From assembly GCA_951799425.1 (NCBI GenBank), contig OX637407.1, positions 25,665,691-25,729,690 of the forward strand: a stretch of DNA of 64,000 nt, read 5' to 3'. Position numbers and translations under genes: made by a program. Under the pieces are notes generated by a model. That model was not told the origin of the DNA. It saw nothing but the letters and a program-made list of their open reading frames with translations, and searched no databases. This stretch comes from Ilex aquifolium. Its lineage: Eukaryota; Streptophyta; Magnoliopsida; Aquifoliales; Aquifoliaceae. Positions 1 through 12,181 of the stretch are shown here, in pieces; position 1 is the stretch's first letter, and each line of letters opens with the position of its first letter.

Positions 1-2291
1 GTATCACTTGCCTATTGTGGTTATTTGGGTGAAATGGGTATTGAGAATGGGTAGCAAGATTTAAATCACATTCTCTAGTTTAATGTATCACTAATGCATT
101 TCATGTGTGGGAAATGAGTACCAAATATGCTAAGCAAGGTTGGTATGAAATGGGTAAATAAATTTACTTGATGGGTAAATTTCATAAAGAAACTTGAAGT
201 GTAGAAAATTGATATGGGAAATTGGGTAAAGTGAATTCCTAAATGAAATGGACAATTAGGAATGGTTGTTGATAATTTCCTGAGAAATTATGATATATGA
301 GGTTATGTTATGGGTAGAATGAATTCTATCTTGGTATAATTGTGTAGAAATCAATTAATATGATTTCTTGAGCTTTATGATGAATTTGAGTATATTATAT
401 GATTACATGCTTTGGGTGGTTCGAAGGTGTTGATTAAATGCCTTGGTGAAAATGTTGTATTGATGAGTTTGCTATGTTAATTGCATGCTTATGTGATAAC
501 ATGTTTGAAAATGGTTATTGGATGAAATGTTGATATATGCATGCTTGCTATATATTGACAATGTGTTAAATTATGGTGTTCATATGCTTATGATATGAAG
601 TACCATGGATATGTGGATTTATTGTTGTGTTGTTCATATGGCATTCATACATATTGAACATGTGGAGAAGATGCAAGGGTACATTACATTGCATTCTCAT
701 GGGTACATCACATTCATGGTTATAAGACATGAGTGTGTGTGGGTGAGTTGACATCGCATTCATGGGTCATAGGCATGAGTGTGGGTGTGTGCATGTGTTG
801 TGGATCAAACACCAAATCTTGGTGGTTGGTATGTGAACTCGGGAAAGTCGGGATCGAAGATCCGACTGAGTTGCACGGTTGCATTGCATAAGGAAAACTT
901 GTGTCGGGTAAAGCAAGTAGGGCTAGACACTCCCTCGGGTGAAAAACCCGGAACCACTTGGTTTAGTCATTTGACCGGCGGTGAAATTCCAGAAAAGTGG
1001 CATGGCCCACGGAGCCAGTGGTGCGACTCCAAAATCCGTTGCCCAAGAAGACACAAGATTTTGTTATATAAAAACACCCATCCAATGGGTAGCCTCAAAC
1101 AATGATTTGATTTTTTATAAAGACATAACTTTTATCTCAAACGATCATTGGGAGGGTTTTTCCGTCAATAGACGGGTTCATACACATTGGCTTTTGCATT
1201 GTGTGGTGTGAGTCGGGGAAGACTCGGGACAAGGTGCATGAGTGAGTTCCATCTCATATCATGGCATGACATAGTATAGCATGGTAGCTTTCTAACATTG
1301 AGGTGTATATTCTTGTTGGATTGGTTGATGCTTGTTGATCGTTGCATGTGCGCATTTCATATGCATTTAGGTTGGGGAGTAGCCTCTGTAGGAGGATATC
1401 CTATTGAGCGTGGCTCACCCTTCGTGGGACAACATTTTCAGGTGTGGGATATGCATGGGTGGAAGACCCTCATACGGGCTTCAAGGACGAAGAAAGCCGG
1501 ATGTGGCTTTGTTTTGAATGTTTGTAAAAATTTTAAGGAAATTTGATATTGACATGTAAATATATGTATTGGGTTGTAATAGAACTTGTACAAACAATGT
1601 TTTATGTTAGAAACTTCATTGTATAAGTTTTGGATGATTTTGAAGCAAATTGAAACGGATTCGAATTGAAAAACTAAGGAAGGAAGAAATTCTGGGCAAA
1701 ACCTTTCGGAAGATCACTAACACCTTCCGGAAGGTTAAGGCAGAATTGTGGTCCAGAAGGTAAAACCTTCCGGAAGGCGGAGTACACCTTCCGGAAGGTC
1801 GACACGTCTCATTTTCAATCTATTTTCCAGAAGGCAAAACCTTCCGGAAGGTGAAGAAAAACCTTCCGGAAGAACCTTTCCAGTGAGCAAAACCTTCCGG
1901 AAGGTTTGAGTACACCTTCCGGAAGGCCGACACGTTTCATTTTTTTCAATCTATTTCCAGAAGGCAAAACCTTCCGGAAGGTTAAGAAAAACCTTCCGGA
2001 AGAACTTTTCCAGTGAGCAAACCTTCCGGAAGGTTTAGTCAAAACCTTCCGGAAGGTTTTCCAAAAATTTAAAATTTTCAAAATGCTTAGCCATGCTTTT
2101 GGGCTTGGTTTTCTTTGGTTCCTATGACATAAATGGACATAATTTGAGGTATAATTGATCTTGTGGATGGTAAATCCGGTTAAAAGCATGTGAACGACGT
2201 GGTGTCGGGTTATACGACTATCACGAGTATTTCCGCGGGTTGACGGATGGTCAACGGTTAATAAAGGACCCCCGGAAATTGGGGTGTCACA
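1..2291 (+). repeat. Left (5') LTR, 3' three quarters only
   Basis: This is the left LTR without its first ~770 bases, which lie before the window. It ends in GGTGTCACA at 2291, matching the end of the right LTR at 8417. It contains the TTCCGGAA array at 1690-2065. Short open frames inside it occur identically in both LTRs and resemble no protein I know, so I treat them as non-coding. Confidence 0.92.
1690..2065. repeat. Array of TTCCGGAA palindromes in left LTR
   Basis: About eleven perfect copies of the self-complementary core TTCCGGAA, usually within ACCTTCCGGAAGGT, lie in under 400 bases, with degenerate copies between (for example TTTCGGAA). A longer unit of roughly 150 bases, starting at a GACACGT motif and running through a CAATCTATTT motif, is duplicated in tandem within the array. 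Each palindrome could fold as a hairpin in single-stranded DNA or RNA, and each holds a CCGG site. Confidence 0.9.
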
Positions 2292-2294
2292 GCT

Positions 2295-2306
2295 TGGTAT
2301 CAGAGC
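2295..2306 (+). other. Primer-binding site (initiator tRNA-Met type)
   Basis: TGGTATCAGAGC lies three bases after the LTR end. It is the usual plant retrotransposon primer-binding site, complementary to the 3' end of initiator methionine tRNA, and sets minus-strand DNA synthesis. Confidence 0.9.
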
Positions 2307-2754
2307 TTAGGTTATAGATCTTATGTGGTCTTGTGGGAAATGAGTCTATCATCTTCCATTGCAAGAATGAAAGAGGTTTAGAGCTTAGGTTTACGATTCA
2401 CCTAAGACTTGATGGGCATGGGTTTTAGACCATTTCATTCCATGTGCATCTCACGTTATGTGCTATATTTGCTACATGTTATGTACCCTACTTGGTACAT
2501 GTTATGTGTTACTTGTTGTGTGACTTGTATGCATGATGAATGTGCATAGTGAAAAGTATTCTAACCCTAGTGTTTAGAGAACTTAACCTTGGGAGTGGGA
2601 AAACAAATGAACGGGAAAGTTCAAAGTGTAAGGGTCCACTATTGGAGGCATACGCCCTACTAGTGAGACAGTGAGAAAGATTTGAACGTTTTAACTTTGG
2701 TCCCTATCTAGGGATACTAAGCCGTTGTACCATTGCTATTTGACATGTGTGTAG

Positions 2755-3525
2755 ATGTCATATAGAGGAAGGGGACGTCTAGGCGGTGGACGGAACAACC
2801 AACCACTACCGGCTTTGGACCAACAAGCCTATATGGAGGCTATGAGTACGATGGCTGCTAACCTAGCACAGGCAAGCGCCAATTTGAGCCAAGGGGCTCA
2901 AGCCATCCAAAGGAGTTTAAGTTCCATGGGCCATCAACGGCCATGGAAAAAGCAAAAGACATCGAGGCCACAAGAATCATCGGGGCAGGGCCGCGGCTAT
3001 CAAGGCCAAGGCCAAGGGCAAACCTCCCAAAGTAGTGGGCACTTCAGGGTTCCCAGCCAAGCGGGGCAGGGGCCATGTTATCATTGTCGCCAAGTGGGGC
3101 ATAAGAGGAGGGATTGTCCTCAGAGGCAGGGATCACAGGAGGGGGATCAAGCCCAAAATCTTTTGTCCCAAGGAGGGAAGAAATTCAAGGGAACGTTTCA
3201 AGGAGGCCAGAAGACATGTTTCTATTGTCGACAACCGGGCCATAGGAAGAAGGATTGCCCCCTGAGGCAAACCTCACAGAGTTCCGAGACTTCTCAATCC
3301 CAGTCGTCGGTGGGACTCACACAGGCACGTATTGTCCTTCCCTATTCCACTAAGGACCAGGGAAATCAGTCCCAACTACAGAGCATTGTGCAAGTCCTTA
3401 GTACGCCGCGTGCGGAGACTCCGCAATCAGACCGGATGAGCCAAGGTATGGGCCAAGGCCAGGAACAAGACTCTGAAGCGACAACATTGGAGACCCAGGA
3501 GACGGTCTTTGACGTTGCACCATAG
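2755..3525 (+). pseudogene. Gag C-terminal fragment with two zinc knuckles
   Basis: An open frame of 256 codons begins with an Arg/Gly-rich stretch, then runs into a Gln-rich region with two CX2CX4HX4C zinc knuckles (CYHCRQVGHKRRDC near residue 103, CFYCRQPGHRKKDC near residue 158). Zinc knuckles of this kind bind the element's RNA in the nucleocapsid part of gypsy Gag. The capsid-like domain that normally precedes the knuckles is absent, so this is a truncated Gag or a fusion of its first residues to its tail. The frame ends before the protease remnant. It could still make an RNA-binding protein, but it cannot supply a capsid by itself. Confidence 0.8.
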
Positions 3526-3539
3526 AGTGAGTCGGGGGA

Positions 3540-5240
3540 TCAGGCAGCGACCCACGGTACATTACTTATTCCTTATTTATGGGTACACGTGTTATTTGAC
3601 TTGAGCGTGTCAAATACCGTTATTTTTCATGTTTTGTGCATGGTACAGTTTAAATATTATAACCCTAGAAGAGTCCTCAGGGGTGAATTCCACCTTAGGG
3701 ACTAGGGCCTGCATTGATCAGATATGACGGTTGTGAGTTAGAGATCTCGGGGACTCTACTCACTATGGACCTTAGGGTCGTGGACATGTCGAGTTGATGT
3801 CATCCTGAGAATGGGTTGATTGACGGCACACCGCGTCGTCGTTGATTGTGATCGTAAGAGGATCACTGCTTACACACCGAAGGGTGTTTGTTTCAAATTC
3901 CAGGGGGAAAAACACGACTCTTTATCCCAAATCGTGTATGGTTTCTGTTGGCACGAATGGTAGATGGGTTGGCTTGCGAGCCTCATCTTGGAGGATGAGG
4001 TGAGACAAGAGTTGGGTCTACCTCGGGTTGTCTGTGAGTATGGGGATATTATTCGGATGAACTACCGGGATTACCTACACATAGGAATGTAGAATTTACC
4101 ATTGAGTTGCATCCCGGTACATCGTCCATTTCTATGACTCTGCATAGAATGAAACCAGTAGAGTTGTGAAAACTCTAGGTCCGAATACAAGAATTGTTGA
4201 ACAAGGACTTCGTTAGACCAAATACTTCACCTTGGGGCGCTTTGGTACTAATGACCAAAATTTATGGAGGAAGCTTACTTCACCTCTTATTCTAGTAGTT
4301 CCGGAGAGGGGACAGAAGTACACAGTGAATTGTGATGCTTCTAAGGACGGACATGGATGGGTATTAATGTAGTCCGCGAGAACGGTGGCTTATGGTTCTG
4401 GACAACTAAAGAACCACAAGCAAAATTATCTTATACGTGACATGGAGTTGGCGGCCATTATCTTGCCTTGAAAGCTTGGCGCCACTACGTATATGGTGAG
4501 AAGTTTGAGGCGTTATCAGACCACAAAAGTCTGAGATATATCTTTACACAACGGGACCTCAACATGAGGCAACGCAGGTGGATGAAATAATTGGAGGGTT
4601 ACGACTTCACTTTGCATTATCATCCTGGTAAGGCAAATGTGGTAACTAATGCACTTAGCCGGAAGTTACAGGAACTTGTGGCTAGTGTGGCTCACCGAGA
4701 GTGGCGGATGCTTGAGAGTGTGGGACAGTACGGGCTGTATTATCGGGGTCAGACTCAGGGTATTTTAGGGAGCTTGGTGACTATGCCTTCCCTACTGAGC
4801 AGAGTGATCGATTCCCACGAACAGGACCCAGATTTGTTATCTATCAAGGACCGAGTACGTCTAGGTGGCACGAAGATGTACCATAATCTTCATCACCAGT
4901 GTTACTGGAGTAGAATAAAGAGACACGTTGAAAACCTTGTCAGTAGATGTCTCACATGTCGACAGGTGAAGGCTGGGCACTAGAGACTAACAGAGCTGCT
5001 CTAGCCCTTGGAGGTGGCTGAGTGGAAGTGGGAACATGTCACAATGGGTTTTGTGACCCACTTGCCACGGACATCGCGGGGACATGATGCGGTGTGAGTG
5101 AGAGTGGACCGGCTTACTAAGTCGGCACGCCTTTTGACAGTGCGGATGACCCTCACACAGGAGGAATTCTGCAGGTTGTATGCACGGGATATGTGGTGCC
5201 TTTACGGACGGACTTGGTTGCGTCTAGAACCTAGTCCGGG
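3540..5240 (+). pseudogene. Decayed gypsy pol (protease, RT, RNase H, integrase fragments)
   Basis: Frame-shifted translations show, in order: a protease-like patch near 3555-3630 (HVLFD followed by a changed active-site region), the N-terminal part of reverse transcriptase near 4050-4255 (FTIELHPGTSSIS, then SPWGALVL), the RNase H region near 4290-4680 ([19 protein letters not shown], then a stop, LEGYDFTLHYHPGKANVV), and the integrase HHCC zinc finger near 4870-4980 (H, H, then CLTCRQVKAGH). Most of the RT palm domain is deleted, the integrase catalytic core is reduced to a scrap, and several in-frame stops are present. It cannot encode a working polyprotein, so any recent movement needed enzymes from another copy. 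Confidence 0.85.
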
Positions 5241-5342
5241 AGTGAGACGGATACATATGGGACAATTTAGATAGTATTGTTGTAACTTATGCATATAGTC
5301 GAATGTGCATGAGGGTGTGAATTTCGGGGACGAAATTCTTTT

Positions 5343-5355
5343 AAGGGGGGAAGAA
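5343..5355 (+). other. Polypurine tract
   Basis: AAGGGGGGAAGAA abuts the start of the right LTR (TGTGA at 5356). It is the expected primer for plus-strand synthesis and confirms both the LTR border and the orientation. Confidence 0.9.
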
Positions 5356-5744
5356 TGTGAAACCCCGGAAAATTTAAACTTTGACGAACAAGGGCAATAA
5401 GTGAATTGCCACTTCGGTACTAGTTGAAAAACTGAATTTTTCTAAATCTCGGATGACGAAACGGATTCCACCGTTGGATTCGTCTCGCGAAATCTAGTTA
5501 CCACGTCAAATTTCGTTGAATTCCGAGATAGTCAGATTTTTCACGTTTTACGAGACAAACGGGCCTCGGGTGACCCCGTGCACGAAATTTTTATAAAATT
5601 TTAAAGTTTGGGGAAATATTAGAGGCAAGTTGAAGTAAAAATAATTCGAACTTGAACCGGAGCGAAATTTAGTCGTTTCGGGATTAAAACGGACCCGAAA
5701 TTAAATAGGACATGTGGCCAATTGTGAGCCAAGTATCCTAAAAA

Positions 5745-5754
5745 TATAAATAGG
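5745..5754 (+). promoter_or_regulatory. LTR TATA box
   Basis: TATAAATAGG, preceded by A-rich sequence, lies about 390 bases into the LTR. It is followed by a purine-rich, likely transcribed leader (AGAGAAAAGAAGAGAGGG near 5810). This marks the probable U3/R border and element promoter. Confidence 0.7.
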
Positions 5755-7815
5755 GGCCTAAAGTCTGAAAAATCAGACTTCTCCTTCACCATTCAACCGG
5801 TTTCAGCCGAGAGAAAAGAAGAGAGGGAAAATGAGAGAAAACTCCACCTTCTCTCTACGATCTACTCCGTTCTAGCGCTCAAATCGATTCGGGCCAAGAA
5901 CAAGAGTTGCTCTACGCGTCGAGGGCTACGCGTGGGTACCAAAAACGACGGTTTTCACCGAACGTTGGAGGGCCGAAAATTTGGAAGTGAAGGATTCAAG
6001 CTTGCTTTGAGTTCTAGGAGCTTCCCACGGCGATTCTACACGCTACAAGAGGTAGGGTTTTCTTCCTACTTAGGTTTATTTCCAACCTAGGAAGGTTATA
6101 TGGAATGGGTAGGTGTATATATATATGTATCACTTGCCTATTGTGGTTATTTGGGTGAAATGGGTATTGAGAATGGGTAGCAAGATTTAAATCACATTCT
6201 CTAGTTTAATGTACCACTAATGCATTTCATGTGTGGGAAATGAGTACCAAATATGCTAAGCAAGGTTGGTATGAAATGGGTAAATAAATTTACTTGATGG
6301 GTAAATTTCATAAAGAAACTTGAAGTGTAGAAAATTGATATGGGAAATTGGGTAAAGTGAATTCCTAAATGAAATGGACAATTAGGAATGGTTGTTGATA
6401 ATTTCCTGAGAAATTATGATATATGAGGTTATGTTATGGGTAGAATGAATTCTATCTTGGTATAATTGTGTAGAAATCAATTAATATGATTTCTTGAGCT
6501 TTATGATGAATTTGAGTATATTATATGATTACATGCTTTGGGTGGTTCGAAGGTGTTGATTAAATGCCTTGGTGAAAATGTTGTATTGATGAGTTTGCTA
6601 TGTTAATTGCATGCTTATGTGATAACATGTTTGAAAATGGTTATTGGATGAAATGTTGATATATGCATGCTTGCTATATATTGACAATGTGTTAAATTAT
6701 GGTGTTCATATGCTTATGATATGAAGTACCATGGATATGTGGATTTATTGTTGTGTTGTTCATATGACATTCATACATATTGAACATGTGGAGAAGATGC
6801 AAGGGTACATTACATTGCATTCTCATGGGTACATCACATTCATGGTTATAAGACATGAGTGTGTGTGGGTGAGTTGACATCGCATTCATGGGTCATAGGC
6901 ATGAGTGTGGGTGTGTGCATGTGTTGTGGATCAAACACCAAATCTTGGTGGTTGGTATGTGAACTCGGGAAAGTCGGGATCGAAGATCCGACTGAGTTGC
7001 ACGGTTGCATTGCATAAGGAAAACTTGTGTCGGGTAAAGCAAGTAGGGCTAGACACTCCCTCGGGTGAAAAACCCGGAACCACTTGGTTTAGTCATTTGA
7101 CCGGCGGTGAAATTCCAGAAAAGTGGCATGGCCCACGGAGCCAGTGGTGCGACTCCAAAATCCGTTGCCCAAGAAGACACAAGATTTTGTTATATAAAAA
7201 CACCCATCCAATGGGTAGCCTCAAACAATGATTTGATTTTTTATAAAGACATAACTTTTATCTCAAACGATCATTGGGAGGGTTTTTCCGTCAATAGACG
7301 GGTTCATACACATTGGCTTTTGCATTGTGTGGTGTGAGTCGGGGAAGACTCGGGACAAGGTGCATGAGTGAGTTCCATCTCATATCATGGCATGACATAG
7401 TATAGCATGGTAGCTTTCTAACATTGAGGTGTATATTCTTGTTGGATTGGTTGATGCTTGTTGATCGTTGCATGTGCGCATTTCATATGCATTTAGGTTG
7501 GGGAGTAGCCTCTGTAGGAGGATATCCTATTGAGCGTGGCTCACCCTTCGTGGGACAACATTTTCAGGTGTGGGATATGCATGGGTGGAAGACCCTCATA
7601 CGGGCTTCAAGGACGAAGAAAGCCGGATGTGGCTTTGTTTTGAATGTTTGTAAAAATTTTAAGGAAATTTGATATTGACATGTAAATATATGTATTGGGT
7701 TGTAATAGAACTTGTACAAACAATGTTTTATGTTAGAAACTTCATTGTATAAGTTTTGGATGATTTTGAAGCAAATTGAAACGGATTCGAATTGAAAAAC
7801 TAAGGAAGGAAGAAA

Positions 7816-8191
7816 TTCTGGGCAAAACCTTTCGGAAGGTCACTAACACCTTCCGGAAGGTTAAGGCAGAATTGTGGTCCAGAAGGTAAAACCTTCCGGA
7901 AGGCGGAGTACACCTTCTGGAAGGTCGACACGTCTCATTTTCAATCTATTTTCCAGAAGGCAAAACCTTCCGGAAGGTGAAGAAAAACCTTCCGGAAGAA
8001 CCTTTCCAGTGAGCAAAACCTTCCGGAAGGTTTGAGTACACCTTCCGGAAGGCCGACACGTTTCATTTTTTTCAATCTATTTCCAGAAGGCAAAACCTTC
8101 CGGAAGGTTAAGAAAAACCTTCCGGAAGAACTTTTCCAGTGAGCAAACCTTCCGGAAGGTTTAGTCAAAACCTTCCGGAAGGTTTTCCAAA
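7816..8191. repeat. Array of TTCCGGAA palindromes in right LTR
   Basis: This is the counterpart of the array at 1690-2065, with ten perfect TTCCGGAA cores; one core is changed to TTCTGGAA at 7918. The 150-base internal tandem duplication is also present, so the array existed before this insertion. Confidence 0.9.
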
Positions 8192-8417
8192 AATTTGAAA
8201 TTTTCAAAATGCTTAGCCATGCTTTTGGGCTTGGTTTTCTTTGGTTCCTATGACATAAATGGACATAATTTGAGGTATAATTGATCTTGTGGATGGTAAA
8301 TCCGGTTAAAAGCATGTGAACGACGTGGTGTCGGGTTATACGACTATCACGAGTATTTCCGCGGGTTGACGGATGGTCAACGGTTAATAAAGGACCCCCG
8401 GAAATTGGGGTGTCACA

Positions 8418-9799
8418 CTTACTTTTCAGTGCATTCTCATACGGTTCCACAAATTGCTTTCAGGTAATCTTAGAGTTCACAAACCCGTCAAAAAATGAAT
8501 GCATGCTATCACTTCGTTGGGTGGTAGACATTCCTGCCAAAAAACTATCTTTCACAAAGACCGGTACCCATTGATGTCTCTCATTGTACAACCCATTCAA
8601 CCAATCATTATGATGCAATTTATATTTTTCAATCATCTCATTCCAATTATCTTCAAATTCAAAATGAGCCAAGGAATTATAAATAACACTTTGCAAGGAA
8701 AACTTGATTGATTCATATTGATTATAACCTTTCAACTTTTCGAGCAACTTCTTCATTATATTCCACAAACACCATTGATGTCTAGCATTAGGAAAGATAA
8801 TCTCAATTGTTTTTTGCATAGCTTTGTCTTAGTCAGTAATAATTGCATTTGGAGCTTTTGAAGACATGCATGAAAGCCAAGATCGAAATAACCAAGTAAA
8901 CGTCTTTGTGTCTTCATTAGATATCAACCCACAACCAAGCAAAGTTGACTGCCCATGATGATTCACCCCTACAAAGGGAGCAGATGACATGTCATAATTA
9001 TTTGTTAAGTATGTTGTATCAAATGTAATAACATCACCAAATTCCTCATATGTTGTCCTACTCCTCGCATCTGCCCAAAAAACATTTCTCAGGCGACCCT
9101 CATCATCCAAATCAATTGTGTGCAAAAAGTTTGCATTTTGGGCTTGCATCTTTAAAAAATAGTTTTGAATTGTTGTAGCATCTCCTTCTCCAAGTCGTAA
9201 TCGTCTTACTTTTTCAATGTAATTTCTACAATCTTTCTCCAGAAATGACATATTCTCATATCCCCCTACCTCAACAACAAATGAATTATAATTTTTGTTT
9301 ATTCTAATCTCAACCCTATCATTTAATTCAAGCTTCTTTTTTACCTATGGTCTCATGACTCGATTGCATCGAAAGAATTGAGTTTTTCTTGAACTTAACC
9401 CATAATTATGGTCGAGTACGATGGTGCTCACTCGCCATCTCCATTAGGACATAAAATTGTTGTAAGCTTAGCCTTGCAATCCGTTTTTATGCTTGGATGC
9501 AGCTTAAAATGATTGTTTGAAGTGATTTGCGACTTGCCTGATTGAGAACATGCAACTGTCACATATTTCAACTTTTCATCATCTCCTTTAATTGACGATC
9601 TTATTTTCACTGGAAACCCCAACTGTTTTCCATAGGTTACGTAATAGTCAACCAACTCATCATAATTGTTAAACATCATCCCAACCGTGGGCTCTTCTGT
9701 TTTTTCCTCTACATTCACCATGTCATCCATTTCAACCTTTTCATTTTCTTCAGTCATCTCTATATGTGAAAAGCTACTAGAAGATTCTCCTTCTATCAC
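8418..9799 (-). pseudogene. FAR1/FHY3-related (FRS) pseudogene, truncated by LTR element
   Basis: Read on the minus strand, three segments join into a FAR1-RELATED SEQUENCE type protein. First comes an acidic N-terminus and FAR1 DNA-binding region (EEPTVGMMFNNYDELVDYY, then VTVACSQSGK), then the MULE-type transposase-like domain (DVITFDTTYLTNNYDM, HHGQSTLLGCGL, NAIITD), then the region RHQWCLWNIMKK and FVNSKIT. These are transcription factors domesticated from Mutator-like transposases. Disruptions: a frameshift near 9428 with a TGA, an in-frame TAG near 9348, and an in-frame TAA near 8830 where the family has Gln (CAA to TAA). The C-terminal SWIM zinc finger is missing because the LTR retrotransposon begins at 8417. 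No ATG is seen at the apparent 5' end (GTG at 9799). Confidence 0.85.
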
Positions 9800-12046
9800 T
9801 ACAACATATAAAATAAAATACTACTTTAGGGATGAATCTCACACACATGATTGCAAGAAAGATGAAATCAAGATTTCAAGAATGCACCACACACTTGCAT
9901 GAAACTTGCGGCAAAGAAATCAAATTTTCTATTGAAGGAGCTAATGTTCTGCCACTACAATCCAACACTTAAAAGACATAAAACAATACTAACATAAAAT
10001 AATTCTTAACATGACTCCTAACCTAATGGGAATAATAAACTAATCATATTTCTAACCTCACAAAAGTGATTCACCGCCAAATAACTTCAACAAGACTAAA
10101 AAGTCTTCATAGTTTCTAATAAACTCCCATATGTCAAAGACTTCTAAATAATAAAAAATTATTCTAAAAGTTTAATAATAATAATAATAAAATAATGCTA
10201 TAGATTGGTTTAATCTCAATCTCCAACATATAGTGGATCATCAGTGTATTCTTATGCTTTAAATCTGAGAATTGAGAATTTACCATAGACGGTGTTGGTT
10301 GGGTTCATGGCGACCTGGTTTTCGGCATCTATCTCGATCACTGCAGGTTCATTTTTTTTTGGCCATTGGACGTGATACTAGATGAAGTAATTGAAGAGTC
10401 AAATGAAATGGGTCGCCAAAGATGTTGTATTGGTGTTGATTGGGTTCCTTGAGTGCTAAGCCGAAGAGTGTCTAGAATAGAGAGGGGGCTTCGTTGCTGG
10501 CTAGTAGAAGATGGAATGAAGGTAACGACATAAAGAGACCAACCAAAGTAGGAGACCAAGATGAATGAGACAATGAAGAGTAAGAATAAGATTAAACTGA
10601 TTAGAGAAATTTTAATGATGTGACAAATCCAACACAGATGTCATATCATTAAGTTTCTCTTTTATGTTCTCTTTCTATGTCCCAATAACATTATTGGTCA
10701 ATAAATATTGTCAATATTTTTTGTCTAAGTAACATTAATCATTTTTTAATCACGACGAGTCTACTATAATAAGTTTGTATCGAGGTTGGATCAATACTAA
10801 CACGAAACATGTCATTGCTACCTTGACTATTCCTAGTCTACAAAGATACACCCACCATTATTATTAGCCTACCAACACCAAAAATGACGTGCCAACTTGA
10901 TTTCGTGTGTCATGACATGTGACGATGACATCGTTAATTATGACGTATAAAAGGCCGACTCAACCTCAAGGCTGATAAAACTCGGGCTTTAAGTCCCATA
11001 TTTTTAAAATATTTTATAATTTTATCGTATTTTTAAAACTCAAAATTAAAAAATTAAAAGAAAAAATTATTTAAAAATTAACTCATATTTACAACATTTT
11101 TTTCAACCATATATTCCCTCTCTCTCCCCCCATGAAAAAACAAAAAACCAAAACTCACTCTTCCCATAAAACAAATGAAAAAGTTAAAGCACAATGCTAT
11201 TAACATATAATTTGAGAACTTAATAATTCTGGTTATTGGATTGTCAGTAAATATTAAAATTAAATATATTTTATTATCAATCCAATAATCATAATACATT
11301 AAATTCTCAAATTATGTATTTAAATTATGTACCAATAACATTAGTGAAAGCTAAACCCTTTCTCTCTCTTAGTAACACTAGTAAAGACCCTCCCTTTCAT
11401 TCTCTCTCTAATTTGACACATCATTCATCTCACACATATAAAAAATTTAAAATAAAAAATTTTAAAATTTAAAATGAAAAAGGCATCTCATACTATACCA
11501 CATCATCAATGTCATGTGGTGTACACCAACTAGTGACGAAACACTAAGTGGAATTAGTGAATTCTACTATTTTAATAACTAACAATAACCACTTTTGTCA
11601 TATTGAAATTGTAGGGTTCACTAATATAATTGCTTGGTAACACAACGTAATATTGATGAGATGGTGTCATTGTTATACCTAGCATTGATAGTCAAACGAG
11701 TTCACACCGAGCTTAAAAAACTTATTTTTTTAATTGGATTTAAAAAATTGTTTAAGTTCAGCTCGTTTAGAAAACGAGCCGAACCTGTCGAGTTTGGTTT
11801 TCAAACGAGCCAAATTCAAGTCGAAAATAAACTTAAATTTTTTTTTAAATTTGACTCATTTTCTCGAGCTTAAATGAGTCAAAAATAAATTGAACCGAAC
11901 TCGAGCACTTTAGTTTAATTAGAGCCCCTAGTTACGCCCGATATTTACTCCCTCACACGGCCTTAAACAGCCCCTGGAATGGACACCATCCACTCATTCC
12001 TCCTTACCAAGTCTTTCCCCTAGCAGCCAATTCACTTTACAAGTCT
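9800..12046. other. Intergenic, AT-rich, no gene seen
   Basis: This holds the unresolved 5' side of the FAR1-related pseudogene, A/T-rich DNA with a short TAA run near 10178, and near 11690-11935 a repeat-like patch with several ACGAGCC/CTCGAG motifs that resembles a patch near 37030-37160. Short frames here have no recognisable homology. Confidence 0.5.
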
Positions 12047-12124
12047 TTGCCTTTTTTTTTTTCCACTGTCCCTTCCACTTTTGGGATCAATAAAACTTGG
12101 TACAACCAAGTGACCAACTACTCC

Positions 12125-12164
<40 letters not shown>

Positions 12165-12181
12165 GTGTGTCTTCAGAAGCC
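12047..12181 (+). promoter_or_regulatory. Likely 5' leader of UGT gene with CT microsatellite
   Basis: A pyrimidine-rich leader with a (CT)n run at about 12127-12168 precedes the ATG at 12182. The reading frame stays open upstream, but the added residues would be Phe/Ser-rich and start from a TTG, so they are leader and not protein. CT-rich tracts are common in plant 5' UTRs. Confidence 0.6.

Larger units (their letters stand above)
1..8417 (+). mobile_element. Ty3/gypsy-type LTR retrotransposon, 5' end cut off by window
   Basis: Positions 1-2291 recur at 6127-8417 with a fixed offset of 6126, which defines two LTRs around a roughly 3.06-kb interior (2292-5355). A primer-binding site follows the left LTR and a purine tract precedes the right one, so the element is on the plus strand. 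Inside are a gag fragment with two zinc knuckles and pol remnants in the order protease-like, reverse transcriptase, RNase H, integrase zinc finger, which is the Ty3/gypsy order. The interior is far shorter than an autonomous gypsy element, and pol is broken by stops and deletions. By eye the two LTR copies differ at only five sites (88/6214, 641/6767, 1713/7839, 1792/7918, 2071/8197), so the insertion is recent. It lies inside a FAR1-related pseudogene. Confidence 0.9.
5356..8417 (+). repeat. Right (3') LTR, complete, 3062 bp
   Basis: The LTR starts TGTGAAACCCC and ends GGTGTCACA, so its ends form the short inverted repeat TGTGA/TCACA. It follows the polypurine tract directly. Positions 6127-8417 match window positions 1-2291 with five substitutions, all transitions. 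A TATA box lies at 5745-5754. After 8417 the sequence continues in the FAR1-related pseudogene, so the target duplication should begin CTTAC; its partner lies before the window. Confidence 0.95.

Noticed and set aside
566..1546. Several short open frames on both strands, repeated at 6692-7672
   Set aside because: They lie inside the LTRs, are identical only because the LTRs are, and show no protein-like features.
1815..2189. Minus-strand frame with repeated FRKV/LPEG-like residues
   Set aside because: It is a translation of the TTCCGGAA array; the repeats are in the DNA, not a protein family.
7941..8450. 169-codon minus-strand frame joining LTR and FAR1-like residues
   Set aside because: A chance fusion of the end of the FAR1-type frame with LTR sequence.
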